From: Crossaster papposus
Taxonomy: Eukaryota; Echinodermata; Asteroidea; Velatida; Solasteridae
DNA length: 64,000 nt
Direction of reading: 5' to 3'
Assembly: GCA_037893245.1 (NCBI GenBank)
Contig: JBAIAA010000537.1
Location: forward strand, 558,001 to 622,000
Part shown: in pieces, positions 45,869 to 58,081 of the stretch
How positions within the stretch are numbered: the first letter of the stretch is position 1
Layout: every line of letters begins with the position of its first letter
Translations under genes and position numbers: made by a program
The notes under the pieces: model-generated
The model's input: the letters and a program-made list of their open reading frames with translations, nothing else
Database searches by the model: none
What the model was told of the DNA's origin: nothing

Positions 45869-46384
45869 ATAGACGATGTGCCCTCTGACGTCACGTGTTT
45901 ACATCTGTATTCGAATGTGCCTGGCAGTATGCGCACACATCGTGTTTTACATAAAATTTGCTTCAAGAATGACGTCGCAGGTCAGATCGCCTTTGAATTA
46001 TGTGACCTCTGATGTCATCTCTTAACCAATTTTTTTGTAAAACATGATGCGTGCGCATACTGCCGGGCACATTTGAATACAGAGTTAAACTGCGGGCACA
46101 TCGTCTATATTGTTTTTATGGCCGCAATGACCAAGAGGTGCGTCCTCTACCTAAAGAAAATAAAAGTCGTGTTTATTCGGGCAGCGGCAGAGCAGTGAAT
46201 ACGCAACAATTGCCAATGCCGGGACATTCGCATGTCCTCACATTATGTGCTATTTTAGTAATTTGTAAGGCATCGATTTGAGGTCCAAGTTGGCAAACAA
46301 CTGCTTACATGCAAACAACAAAAAGACTTGACTCTAGGTTTTTAAAGACGTCGTACCTATACCAGCATGTTTAGTTTATGCAAT

Positions 46385-46817
46385 TCACTGTCTGCCTTTT
46401 CGATAAATAAGCTTTTTAGTAGCTTTCCTGAAAGCTTCATTTCTCCAGCAATAGATGGCCGTGTTGAGTCAAGAATTGCTGTATTGTAAACTTTCAGTGA
46501 AAACTGATATTAAGATGTGTTTTTTTTTACGGGTATATTGTAGGCAGCCATGTGACGCAGACGGTGCATGTGATAATCAGAAATGTTTTGAGAGCTTTTA
46601 CTTTTGATCGATGAAGCTGAACCTGTGCATCGTCAGCATTGATCTCTGCTGCTGCTATACGCCGTGCCTGATGCCTCGCTATCAATATCATTTTCCCATA
46701 CAAAACAATTATAATCAAAACAACTGATATTATAACAGTCCTACCAAGAACATTAAAAATTATTTCCACACCAGGAAAAGTGGCATATTTTACTTTAGAA
46801 CGGGTTTTTACGGTCAT
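46385..46817 (-). pseudogene. GPCR copy E2, 5'-truncated twin of E1
   Basis: A second unit of the 949-bp tandem duplication (about 45824-46772), almost identical to E1, with the same truncation and frameshift. At 46827 the repeated 3' flank joins abruptly to the ordinary GPCR upstream flank (ATTTCACAATAGAC), so the missing N-terminal half was deleted at that join. Confidence 0.8.
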
Positions 46818-46827
46818 ATAGACGATG

Positions 46828-48569
46828 ATTTCACAATAGACTGAGAATTATCCACGTGGTGCTTGCAAAGAACTTATCTTATTTCTTGTCACCATGCAAA
46901 CCTTCAAATCTCACACGAGACATCAATTCCAGACACCGTTCAATGTACATCACTGTTTACAGTGCTTCAGTATAAGCAGAACGTCATGGATTCACCACCA
47001 CCAGATTCACCACCACCAAGGCAACCAAACTCCCAGACAGTGGCGGACTTCAGAGGAACTCAGAAACTTGGCTCCTAGCAGAAATGAACTATATTTATCA
47101 GTGTATATAAGTGTATTGGGTTAGTGGGGATCATCAGTTGTAAAAGCACTGCGTAACGTTCGTGCATATAAATATTTTCTCAATTCCAGTTGAACTATAG
47201 TGCTGTATTGGATACATACCAACAGGAACATCAGTTACATATGGTGCGGTGTATCTGTCAATTCCGGACGATCTCACTCCAGATGCATACGATACTTCTA
47301 ATTTAGCATCCAGTAAAAGTCAGTCCATTTGAATTGTCATTAAGCGTGGTTTCCAGAGTTGTGTTGCAAGGATTGTTTTTGCCAGCGTCTCATACAGTAT
47401 ACATCAGACGTGATTGTGTGTACACATCGTTTTAGACACGTTTCTACGGCGTGGTAGACGGTGGACGTATACTAACTATCCAATCAAAACCAGTGCAAAC
47501 CGCATACCTGGGCCCCATCTAATCCTTGGCACGATATCGTTCAACATTATGCTTTTGCTAATGTAAGCTGCATATTTAGCATGAATTTATTTATTCAAAT
47601 CAACTACTTAACATTTGACTACAACAATGTAGAGGGGACTAGGCTGGATGGGATTTGTCAATGTCCAGTCTACAGGGTGTCTCCCCTAAAAAGGTAATTT
47701 CTAACAATAAGATTTAGTTTGACAAAGATATGCATTTTTTTGGCTATTGATCATGTTTACCATAAAATAGGAGTAAAATGCTTCCCATGCAGCGATACCT
47801 TGATTGCATTCTTCCAGTGATGCATCACTGAGAACCACACTGTTTGGAAAATGGTACGTGAAAACCCTTTTGGGGTAGTTCATGGTCAGACATGATGAGC
47901 AGCACATTCAGATATGTCCCGAGGGAAATCTAACCGTTTGAAAGCATTTAATACGTCAAGACGTTTATCAATTGGTGATATTTATTCAGTACTGAATTAT
48001 GAACACCTTCCACGTGACCACCTCCTCCTTCGATATAATTACTAGTAAGAGCACTGGCTCGATGTACAAAGTGATGCCTGCTGGGCGCATCCATGTTTGT
48101 GCGCAAACCTATGTAAAACTCAAAACTTTGTACGGCTATTTGCATATCTGCGTTTGTATTCTATATACAGTGCGTTACCGAAGCAGATAACTGAAAACTC
48201 AAACGCGCGATCAGCAAAATGAGCGTTGTATTTCTTTCTTTATGCGCAAACAGCGCAAATCGTCCGCGTGCGCGTACCTATTCGCTGCAGATTTAATGAT
48301 TTAATGCACCCAATGCGCGTAAGCTGTTCGCGTCTTTTCAAAATGTCTGCGTACAGGATGGATTCAAAGTATCTCCGCGCGTAAAAATGAAGAGTTAGCG
48401 CTCTAGTAATTTAATATAGCTCATCACAGCAGCTCGTCTCGCCATTGTAGAATCAACACGTAAGATTTGGGGCCAATTTCATAGAGCTGTTAAGCACACA
48501 AATGTGCTTAGCATGAACATTCTTCCTTGTCAAAAACAGGGTTACAAACCAAAATCTTTACTAGGTAAC
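46828..48569. repeat. 5' flank of GPCR E and spacer
   Basis: Homologous to the upstream flanks of the other copies up to about 47690, with an empty TTAA site near 47340. Part of 47700-48180 resembles 8860-9260. The part from 48180 to 48569 shows nothing I recognise. Confidence 0.5.
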
Positions 48570-49378
48570 ATATCGTCACCGTTTTCACGAAGAGGCAAAT
48601 TGAGCCTTTCACGGTCTGAACAAACTTTCGAGATAATCGCTTGTAAAGTTTGTCCTTTTTTCGTTTGGCAGTTTGAAACATAAATATCCATAGAATATAC
48701 AAGATTAAGGTATCATGGGAAAGAAGAGATTTTAATCTTCTTAAATATAGCAAACGTTAAGAAAAATAGGTGATTAGTTTTGCAGAATTAATCAATTATC
48801 AGAATTGCCTCTTCGTGAAAACGAAAAAAACGATACATTAGCAAATTCGCCCGTGGCTGTGAGAGTCAGAATGTATACATTTCCCCATTGCGCCCCCAAT
48901 TTGTCTCTTCGTGAAAACGCTAAAAGCCACTTCGCGACCAATTCGCCCAATTCGCCTCTTCGTGAAAACGCTAAAGTGACTAAGCGCACCAAAGTGCCCT
49001 TCATAAACACGTTGAAGTCAACGCTATTTCGAATTTGCCTCTTCGTGAAAACGCTAAAAGCCACTTCGCGACCAATTCGCCCAATTCGCCTCTTCGTGAA
49101 AACGCTAAAGTGACTACGCGCACCAAAGTGCCCTTCATAAACACGTTGAAGTCAACGCTATTTCGAATTTGCCTCTTCGTGAAAACGCAAAAGGGCACTG
49201 GAGGACCAATTCGCCCATTAGTTAATTAGGTTAATTGTGATTTTAATGATTTTGTGGATGTATAACTTCACCAGGTTGTAGAAATTGCAATATTTAATCG
49301 TTTTCATCAAAAAAAATAATTTCGATAAATAGACGATTTTTCATGAAATTCGCCTCTTCGTGAAAACGGTGACGATAT
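48570..49378. mobile_element. TIR element with internal tandem copies of its own terminus
   Basis: The left end reads ATATCGTCACCGTTTTCACG and the right end is its reverse complement. The interior holds six further copies of the terminal motif CTCTTCGTGAAAACG (from about 48809 to 49185), all in the orientation of the right end, within nested direct repeats of about 130 bp. Open frames run through on both strands because the repeats lack stops, but no protein is recognised. The target duplication is unclear. Confidence 0.65.
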
Positions 49379-50334
49379 ATTATTGTTTCTTACTTATATT
49401 CAGTTGGGTTTTGCTTAGCATGGAATGCACATATAGTTTTGGCTGGCAACCTTTTATTTTTGAGCAAGATTTTTGGTGCTAAGCAATTTGTTTGTGCCTT
49501 GGACCTCGTGTTGATGCTGGCTTGCAATCCTGAAGGTTACGCGGTGGACTGGTGAACATTTTGTTCTTCAAATACCCCCTACAATAAAAAGTCACAAGGA
49601 GTCAAATCCGTTGACCTGGCCGGTCATTCCACAGCATGATTCAAACATAGAGTTATATTCTAGAAACTTGAGAGCACACTCATTATACTGTGCGCTCTAC
49701 ACGGACGTGCCGCCCTGTAACCCGTCCGCCATTTCGTAAGTGGGCAACACGACAGTAAAACACCCGGATGTATCATGCACTTCAACGGCGCGGCAGCTAT
49801 AATTCAGTAAACTTTATTGGCCGTTTAATGTCGGTCTCAAGTGACATTGCTTGTTGTACTTAGACAGGCAGTTTCATCGGTAAATTTATCCCTCCCCCCC
49901 CCCCCGAGTCAATGGCGGATGCAGTTGTATTACACGAAAAATCTGACAAGCCGGATTTGCATGTTGCTTGGTTTAATAACCGACATGGTTTCACTCAAAA
50001 TCGAAGTTTTTTGAACATTTAATATAAACAGGTGCATGACATTGTCAGGATGATCGTGGTGGTTAGCAACCTCAACTGCCAACACGCGAATTGTTTTTCC
50101 CCAAACAGGATTGCCATTACGAGACCTCTTGATTGGTCGAAAACTTCTACGTCATCAACTTGGTAATTTAACATGTCTGCGCCCATGTTATGTCGATTCG
50201 ATCAACATGATCAAGAAATACGCACATAAATACCTATTCAAAACTATTATGACCTTATGTGTAAGTAGCAGATATATTACACTTGTTACTGATTATGTAT
50301 TCATGAAGTTCCAGTCCGCACAATCGGCCACTTA
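49379..50334. other. Spacer with shared module fragments
   Basis: The stretch 49740-50060 resembles 39445-39715 and 58265-58530. No gene is seen in the remainder. Confidence 0.4.
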
Positions 50335-52048
50335 GATGTCTGTTTTCTTTCCGTCTATCCATCCACGTCAAGTTGGTCATCATATGCTATTGTGTTGGTG
50401 GCGTGTATTGTTTGCATTATGTATGGCATTCGCTTCGGGCATGTCAGGAGGCTGACAGCGTCTTTTATTAGTTTATTAGCCCATTGTGGTGTGTGCCATT
50501 GATCGCATTGTGACCAATGCAGTATTACTGCGCCATTTTTGCAGCGGATGTAGAATTTATAGTCGCTGTCAGAATGGTTTGTCGCTATCGTTTTGGCCTC
50601 TGGAGCATTCACTACCCTAGTCTAATGGCCTCGCACCAAACGTCCGTCAGTGCAAAAAAAGGTGTTTGTTTCACTTATTTCATGGAAATCATTCGGTCTC
50701 GAACTCGGCATGTAGGTTCATTTATTATAGCGCATCGATATTTCCCCAAAATTAGGATTTTTTTCGTGGTTCCGTCTGGTGTAATTTGTCTCTACATCTG
50801 CGTTATAAAGTTTTTAAAATAATCGCGATAAACGCAAACAAATATGGCGGACCGAATGATTTTCATGAAATAAGTTTTTAAAAAATCCCATTTTGCAATG
50901 ATGGACGTATATGGCCTACAGCACAGAGTGTACTCTAGTGCGGGGCCATAGACTAGGGCTATCATTACCCAACCGATTTGGAAAAAGTTTTGATTTTTGT
51001 AAATCAAATTTTTTGACCAAAACAGGTTTTGACATGTCAAGTCTAGCAAAAGTCCAGGAAAAAATCTGTTTCAATAAGTTCCATAAAGATTTCGTGGGTT
51101 TTGAGCGGCCATGTTTTTTTAATGCATTTTCAATGAAAAAAAAAAATGGCTGACCAGATAATTTTTAATTAAAGTTATAGAAACAATTTTTTTCCTGGAA
51201 TTTTGTCTGACCTGACATGTCAAAATCTGTTTTGGTCAACAAAATTGATTTACGAAAATCCAACCTTTTTAAAAATCGATTGGGTAATGAATGCCCCAGG
51301 GGTCAAAACGATAGCAACAAACCATTCTGACAGCGACTATAAATTCTACATCCACTGCACAAATGGCACAGTAATACTGCATTGGTCACAACGCGATCGA
51401 TGGCACGCACCACAATGGGCTGATGAACTGATAAAAGACGCTGTCAGCCTCCTGACATGCCTGAAGCGAATGCTATACATAATGCACACAATACACGCCA
51501 CCAACACAATAGCCTATAGCCGTGTTCGCACTGGATAAACATTTTGGGTAACTGTACCATGACGCCGGGTAACATTCCGATGGGTTAATCTTCCCACCGT
51601 CCGCACTTGGATTTAATTGACGCGGGTAGAATTGCCGAGACCATGGGTAAACTAACCGAGCTGGCTACAAAACAATAAAGAGGGCGCCCTGCGTGACCTA
51701 GGACCGCGACTTGACGACCGGATCGTCTGTTCCCGGCTATAGCTATCAACATTACATCTTTCATCACCGGGTGATGGAAGATTTAACCGAGACGTCGCAT
51801 CCGCACTCGATTTTCTGGCTCGGTTAAACTGACCTGGTCAATCTTTATGAGCACCTTTGGCTCGGTTAAACTACCCACGCGGCGTGGGTAAGTTACCTGT
51901 GAGGAAAGTTACCCAGGCTGTTTGCACTGGACTTGAAATGGGTAAGTTACCCATTGGCAAGGTTAGTTTGCCCAAATTAAGTCCAGTGCGAAAAGGGCTA
52001 AAGATGACCAACTTGACATCGATGGATAGACGCAAAGAAAACAGCGAT
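50335..52048. repeat. Long foldback element, copy E
   Basis: The third copy of the foldback, without the palindromic MITE seen in copy C. The left arm is 50335-50615 and the right arm starts near 51285, with the orthologous TTCGCACTGGA MITE at about 51526-52001. The arms are again open for about 83 codons, with mostly amino-acid-changing differences. Confidence 0.75.
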
Positions 52049-52053
52049 TTAAT

Positions 52054-52871
52054 ACCGGTTTCACACTATGCAGTTACCCGGGTTAGCTCGGGGTTAACGA
52101 AATATTTAACCCCGAGATTACCCGGGTTATTTGGAGCGTTCACAAAACACTTATCGGGGTTAGAAATTATCCGGGTTAACTGCCAAGAAACCCCACTTAA
52201 CCCGGATAATTTCACATATCGGTTTCACACTATGCAGTTACCCAGGTTATCCCGGGTTAACGCAATTTTTTCAACCCCGAGATTACCCGGGTAATTTGGA
52301 GCGTTCACATACACTTCTCGGGGTTAGAAATTTTCCGGGTTAACTGCCTCGAAACCCCACTCAACTCGGGTAATTTCAGACCCTACCAGCGAGGTGGGTT
52401 GACCCACTAATTTCGGGGTTAACGACGGTCTTAAGACAATTTTTCGGGTTACTTTTAGTAGTGTGAATGCTCGCCAGGTTTTCTTCAACCCGGGTCCGTT
52501 CGTCGAGTTTTATCCGCGCAGTCAGCCTTGCGAGTGCGCGCTGCGAAAGTCAAACAATGACGTAATTTATTTAGTAGTCTCTTGCTGTGGCTTTATTTTT
52601 ACGTGTACATGTATACCGAAAGACACCAGTCTGTAGTGTTCGGTAACTCGTCTTGATAAGTTTGTTTTACCATGGAAGAATAAGAAGGAAGGCACCAGTC
52701 TTAACACGTACATGTGTAGGGGAACACATTTTTCTATCGGCTTCTCATTTTATACACGTGCATATATCCAGAGTTCCTCTTTCTTTCATAACAATAGCGA
52801 AATTTTGAAATACAATTCAGACTAAAGCGGGTAAGCTGAATTACGGGTTAACTTTGTAGTGTGAAACCGAT
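52054..52871. mobile_element. CCGGGTTA-rich TIR element, copy E
   Basis: The third copy of the element described at 4076, almost identical to the copy at 29395. Confidence 0.65.
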
Positions 52872-53213
52872 TCTCCGGGTTAGTTTATACCCGGGTATGG
52901 CCAACTGCCCGGGAGTTTAATTACCGCGAAGTTTAGGTTAGCACCTGCGTACAGGTTCAAGGCGTTTACACTCAGTGATCAGAGCTTAAGGTGCCGCCTT
53001 GTTTCCTCCCTTTTATGATTGCTTGGCTTTCAGGTTACTACATAAAAGGACTGGGGAGGAAAAAAGTTTGCCGGGGACGGCTCGTGTACTTAAGTCCGAC
53101 CTCTAAATGATTGGTCAACACCCGTAACTTGTTGTTTTCTCCCACACAAACATTTCTTTCAAGCTATTTGTAAGGAAATAATTTAAACGTTAAGAGAGTA
53201 CTGTCAGTTGAAA

Positions 53214-53573
53214 TAGCCTTGTGACTCAGTTGGTAACAGGACCCGCAAGCGAACGTTGATGGGTTCTCATCCGGCTTGGGTCTCAATTTTAGCTTCATCC
53301 CCTTACATTTTTCTAGTTCCAAGAAATGTCAAATTTTGGCAAATTGTTATTAAAATGCTAGGCTAATCCCTTACTATTTGTAATTAAAACAATTATACAT
53401 ATGGCCAATTATATTTACAATACAAGGTCGACCCTTTACATTTTTTTAATTTTAGGTAAAAATCTAATTTTGAAAATTTTAATTGAAAAACAAAGCTAAT
53501 CCGTTACAATTATTATTTTCTAAGAAAAATCTATTTCATTCAAAACGCAATGTTTATTTGGTCATTCATTTGG
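53214..53573 (+). repeat. tRNA-derived SINE-like unit with tandem tail, copy E
   Basis: Same as 5236-5600. The tail ends at the target site of the element at 53583. Confidence 0.5.
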
Positions 53574-53582
53574 TCATTACTG

Positions 53583-54332
53583 TAGTCTTGTTTGCAAGAC
53601 GATCTTAATCGCGGTATATGCAGCGCGCGTAGGCCGCCGATGCGGGCGTCCTCTAACGTACGCCGTATCATACACGCAATGACCTTCGATAACATCGTCT
53701 TGTTTAACTGCTCAAATCTCAGCGCGTGACCTCTATACATAATTCAACAGGGAGGTCAAAAGCATAATGACGCTTGCGCACTGAAGGAAGTTTGTGTTTT
53801 AGAAATGAGGTGTTAGTTAGGTACCTTGCTCTATGGGTACTGTGCGCGCGATGTACAAATGTACACTAACATATACATCGCGGCAATCAAACGTACGGGA
53901 TACGTGGACAGTTATTGATGTCGCGACGGGTCGCGAACAGACGGTACAATAGCTTCGGCGAAGCCGGGCCCAGGGGCATCTTTGCTGCAACATCGATTGC
54001 TTCGTCCACTCGGACATTTTTTCACTAAACAACGCTATAACAACAACGCACGCGACGCACTCACATGGTCTATTTTATACTACAGTGTATGTCCACACGT
54101 CGCTGCGACGTACAGAAACTATACCAGTGAGTCAGCGATTATGCAAGTTACGTCACGCGATTTTTCACGCAACGTCACACGCGCATGCAAATGCGAAACA
54201 ATTCTGCTCGGAATTTTCCGAGCGATTAGAGCAGATAAACAAGACGGTCTTAGCGGAGGTAATTCGCGCGTGATTTACGGCGTACGTTAGAGGGCGCCCC
54301 GCATCGCGAAGATCGTCTTGCAAACAAGACTA
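53583..54332. mobile_element. 750-bp MULE-like element with 9-bp target duplication
   Basis: The ends are TAGTCTTGTTTGCAAGACGA and its reverse complement, and inverted similarity continues inward for roughly 130 bp. It is flanked by TCATTACTG at 53574-53582 and 54333-54341. The colinear modules at 5600 and 30920 have the uninterrupted site. A 9-bp duplication plus long inverted repeats fits Mutator-like elements. It is more GC-rich than its surroundings, encodes no transposase, and is specific to this module. Confidence 0.85.
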
Positions 54333-54341
54333 TCATTACTG

Positions 54342-55743
54342 TAGCGGACCACACCCACGTCAATTAAGGGGGAAGGAAGGAGGAACGGCCCTCTAGTTAA
54401 AGCGGACGAGCATTTAACAAAATATTCAATAAAACAGAGACTATTGCTATGTATAAGGACGACTATCTCCTGAATATAATTTTACAAGACAACACTTATT
54501 ACATTAAATGCACAGTATTATCTAAGCCCGTAGTACAATAAAATGGCACATCAATACAACATGACATGCAAATGCCAACACATGGCTAGCTGTACTCTAC
54601 ACGATAATGTACATACGCACGGTACATTCTGACAATATAATATTCAATAATGAAATACGTACACGGTCGCGAAAAGTCACAATTATCACTAAAAATATCA
54701 AACAAAATACAACGTTACTAACTGGGAGTTTCTACGAAGGTTACCCTCTCACATGGTTTACATTAATTTTGGAGCATGGCCGGAGCCATGCTCCCTAGAA
54801 AATCGAGAGAATTTCAAAAAACAATTATGTTGGTCTTCTCTGTTCGAAGCCCACAGAAGAAAACTTGCTACAACTTGCCTTTGCGCGGGAAGCCTAAAGG
54901 TCACCATATGTGTTTTATAAAAACATGCAAATCACTAATTTCAAAACTGTTAGGCATACACAAACAGAGGGCGCACTTGGTCTTCCTACATTAACAAATT
55001 TATCTTGCACCTGTGACCTGTCAATTAATCAAGGAAATCATTCAAACTGCTGCTCAGAGGAGAATGCACAACAACAAAAACAGAACCGCATATGCCACAG
55101 AACCCACAGGCGAACGTTGGTTGGTTGGTTGGATCGAGTCTGGCTTCGGTCTTAGTTTTAGTTTCTTCCCCTTAAACAATTTTAGTTCCAAGAAACATGA
55201 AATATTGGCCAATTTTAATAGAATGCAAGGCTAACTCCCTTACACATAATCTTTAATTTCCAGGAATTGTCAACTGCAAGGTTAACCCCTTGATAGGGCC
55301 TTAAACAAATTTCTCCAAGAAAAATCTAATTTTGCCAATAAAAATAAAAATACAAGGTTATCGGTAACCCCGGATTTTGAAGCAATGGCCACGTTATAAG
55401 TCACACCGGGAAAAGGTGGTATATTCTACTTTGGAACGGGTTTTTACGCCCGTGTAGTGTTTTTATGGCCGCAATGACCACGTGGTGCGTCCTCTATAAG
55501 AACAAAAGTCGTGTTTAGTCGGGCAGCGGCAGAGCAGTGAATATGTCGACAATTGCCGATGCGGACCAAATCATGATTTGCATGCGCTTGTCCTCACACT
55601 ATGTGCTATTATAGAGTATTAGTTTGTGGGGCATCAACTTGAGGTCCTAGTTGAAAAACAACTGCTTACTGCAAATAACAAGCAGACTTGAATCTATGTT
55701 TTCAAAAACATGTGTACCTACCAGCGTGTTTAGTTTATGTAAT
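54342..55743. repeat. Module spacer downstream of GPCR copy F
   Basis: Colinear with 5600-6976 and 30920-32325. It contains the ~65-bp tandem-tail block (about 55108-55350) and the common GPCR 3' flank. No gene is seen. Confidence 0.5.
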
Positions 55744-56612
55744 TCACTGTCTGCCCTTCCGACAAATAAGCTTTTTAGTAGCTTTCCTGAAAGGTTCATT
55801 TCTCCAGCAATAGATGACGGTGTTGAGCCAAGAATTGCTGTAGCGCAAACTTTCAATGAAAATTGATATTAAGCAGTTTACCAAGTTCCCCGTGTACATT
55901 GTGGGCAGCCATGTGACGCAGACGGTGCCTGTGATAATCATAAATGTTTTGAGAGCTTTTACATTTGATCGATGAAGCTGAACCTGTGCATCGTCAGCAT
56001 TGATCTCAGCTGCTGCTATACGTTGTGCATGATGCCTCGCTATCAATATCATTCTCCCATACGGAACAATTATAATCATAACAATTGATATTTAAAAAAA
56101 AGTATCAAGTACTTCTTCAATTATTCTTAACTTTTTAAAATGCTGAGCTACTATGCGGAAAGTGAACACAACAAGACAGAGTAAAGTTGCACATGTCAAG
56201 GCAATGCAAGCTCGTCTTTTGGTGACTAATGCTGGCAGTTTGAGAGGTTGTGATACTGCAATGTTGCGGACCACAGTAACCACAACCAGAATGCACAATT
56301 CCAGCATTTGAAAAAAAATAACTATACTTTCAAGGACTGGTATATCAACATGCAGCATGAAACCTGCATAAAGAAGACCAAATAAGCCCACTCCAACATC
56401 GGTAATCGTTAGGGCTACCACCAGCAGCTTAGTGACGTCATGCATGTCATGTATGCCATGTAACACCAGCAGAGAAAACGAGTTGCAGATGATGTAAAAC
56501 AAGCAGTTTAAACTAAGAACACAGATAAAGATACTTATGTGGAAACAATCTTTGCCTTCGTCGATATCGTCTGCATGTGAGGAATTTCCACACAGTTTTC
56601 CATGTTTTCCAT
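55744..56612 (-). pseudogene. GPCR copy F (shares lesions with copy D)
   Basis: The closest relative of copy D. It has the same missing base right after the ATG (56612) and the same TAA before TM5 (56092-56094). It has its own changes: VRY is now VRN, and a 6-bp insertion lies near TM1 (about 56523-56530). The identical primary lesions show that the pseudogene was duplicated after it died. Confidence 0.8.
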
Positions 56613-57313
56613 TTTAAGAGGCTGTGATATTCCGTGTGCGGTAGATTTGAGCTCGCTTGACAGGCACTTGACCAATCTTCACAGGAACAGAAAACTAATT
56701 TAATGGTGTAATGTATAATGCTTAAGATTATGTAAATACTGTTCCTCAGAAAACAGTAGAAGAGCTTCGTTTTCAATGTAGACTTTCGTGCACATGGCGA
56801 AGGGCAGAGCATTCTTTTCAGTACCACACAACTCACAAAGGAGAATTTTCCACATGGTGCTTGCTACTGCAAAGAACTTATTTTATTTCTGTTCACCATG
56901 CAAACCTTCAAATCTCACACGAGACATCAGATGATTCAGACACTGTTCAATGTGCATCACTGTTCACTGTGCTTCAGTATAAGCAGAACGTCAAGGGTTC
57001 ACCACCACCAGGGCAACCAAACTCCCAGACAGTGGCGGACTTGAGAGGAACTCAGAAAGGCTCCTAGCAGAACTGAAATGCAGGGTTAGTGGGGATCATC
57101 AGTTGTAATAGTACTGTGTAACGTTCGTGCGTATCAATAGTTTCTTAATTCCAGTTAAACTATAGTGCTGTATTGGATACATACCAACAGGTACATCATG
57201 CAGGTACATCATGGTGCGGTGTATCTGTCAATTCCGGACGATTTCACTCCAGATGCATACAATACTTCTAATTTAGCATCCAGTGAAAGTCAGTCCATTT
57301 GAATTGTCATTAA
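56613..57313. repeat. 5' flank of GPCR copy F
   Basis: Colinear with 33189-33861 and ending at the TTAA (57310-57313) that carries the solo TTAA element. Confidence 0.55.
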
Positions 57314-58077
57314 AGATGGACTACAACGAAAACTCACACATTAAATTTATTATCGGACCTTGTTTATGTTGTGTTCAGGTAACACTTTATTGTTACGGTC
57401 ATGTTTTTCTCTAAATAATTTTGTTGCAATTTGACCGAAAAAATTAGACCTCGATTCTTCGATTTTAAAATTTCCCGCTCTGTACTGGTTCCCGGCAAAG
57501 ATCCACTGAAAACCACAATGAAATCCACGATATAGTACCAGCGGACTTGTAAACCAGCGAAAAGTGATGACGTACTACCCATGAACAACCGAGAGTAAAC
57601 AAAAGACGCCATGTTATTCCGTGTGTATTATGTATGTATGGTGGCCCTGAAGGGACTACGCAGATCGTGAATATTGACGTCAATATTCACGACAAATTTC
57701 ACGACTTTCCTCAAAGTCGCGAATATTGACGTCAAATTTGACGTCAATATTCACGACTTTCCAAAAAAGTCGCGAATATTGACGTCAAATTTGACGTCGA
57801 TATTCACGACTTTCCCCAAAAGTCGCCCCTTCAGGGCCACCATTATGTATGCGTTTTCATGGTTAGTACGTCACACACAAAGTATGAATTATTCATGAGT
57901 TAAGGGCTTTTGCTGAAACTGAGTTTTTCTGGGTCGTAGAACGCCGATCAATTTTGGTTTTTTTTTGCATGAAGGAACAAGATTTATTGAATACTAATGA
58001 TATATTAGTAATCATTATACATTTCTCGAACAAAAACAGCAACACAGCCTTTATTATTATTCCGTTGTAGTCCATCT
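57314..58077. mobile_element. TTAA element, solo deletion form (764 bp)
   Basis: The sixth copy, at the same genomic position as the five-copy array of the sister module, with TTAA at 57310-57313 and 58078-58081. It is the THAP-deleted form with the nested palindromic MITE (57637-57843). That MITE is itself shortened to 207 bp by loss of its right inner part, from AGTCGC to CCCTTCAGGG. Confidence 0.85.
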
Positions 58078-58081
58078 TTAA

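Noticed and set aside
48800..49200. CRISPR-like regularly spaced repeats
   Set aside because: Spacing is irregular, the spacers are themselves repeated, the context is eukaryotic and the repeats equal the ends of a TIR element.
48792..49229. Overlapping frames on both strands encoding repeated LRENAK or FSRRG motifs
   Set aside because: These come from the repeated transposon end sequence, which lacks stops in several frames.
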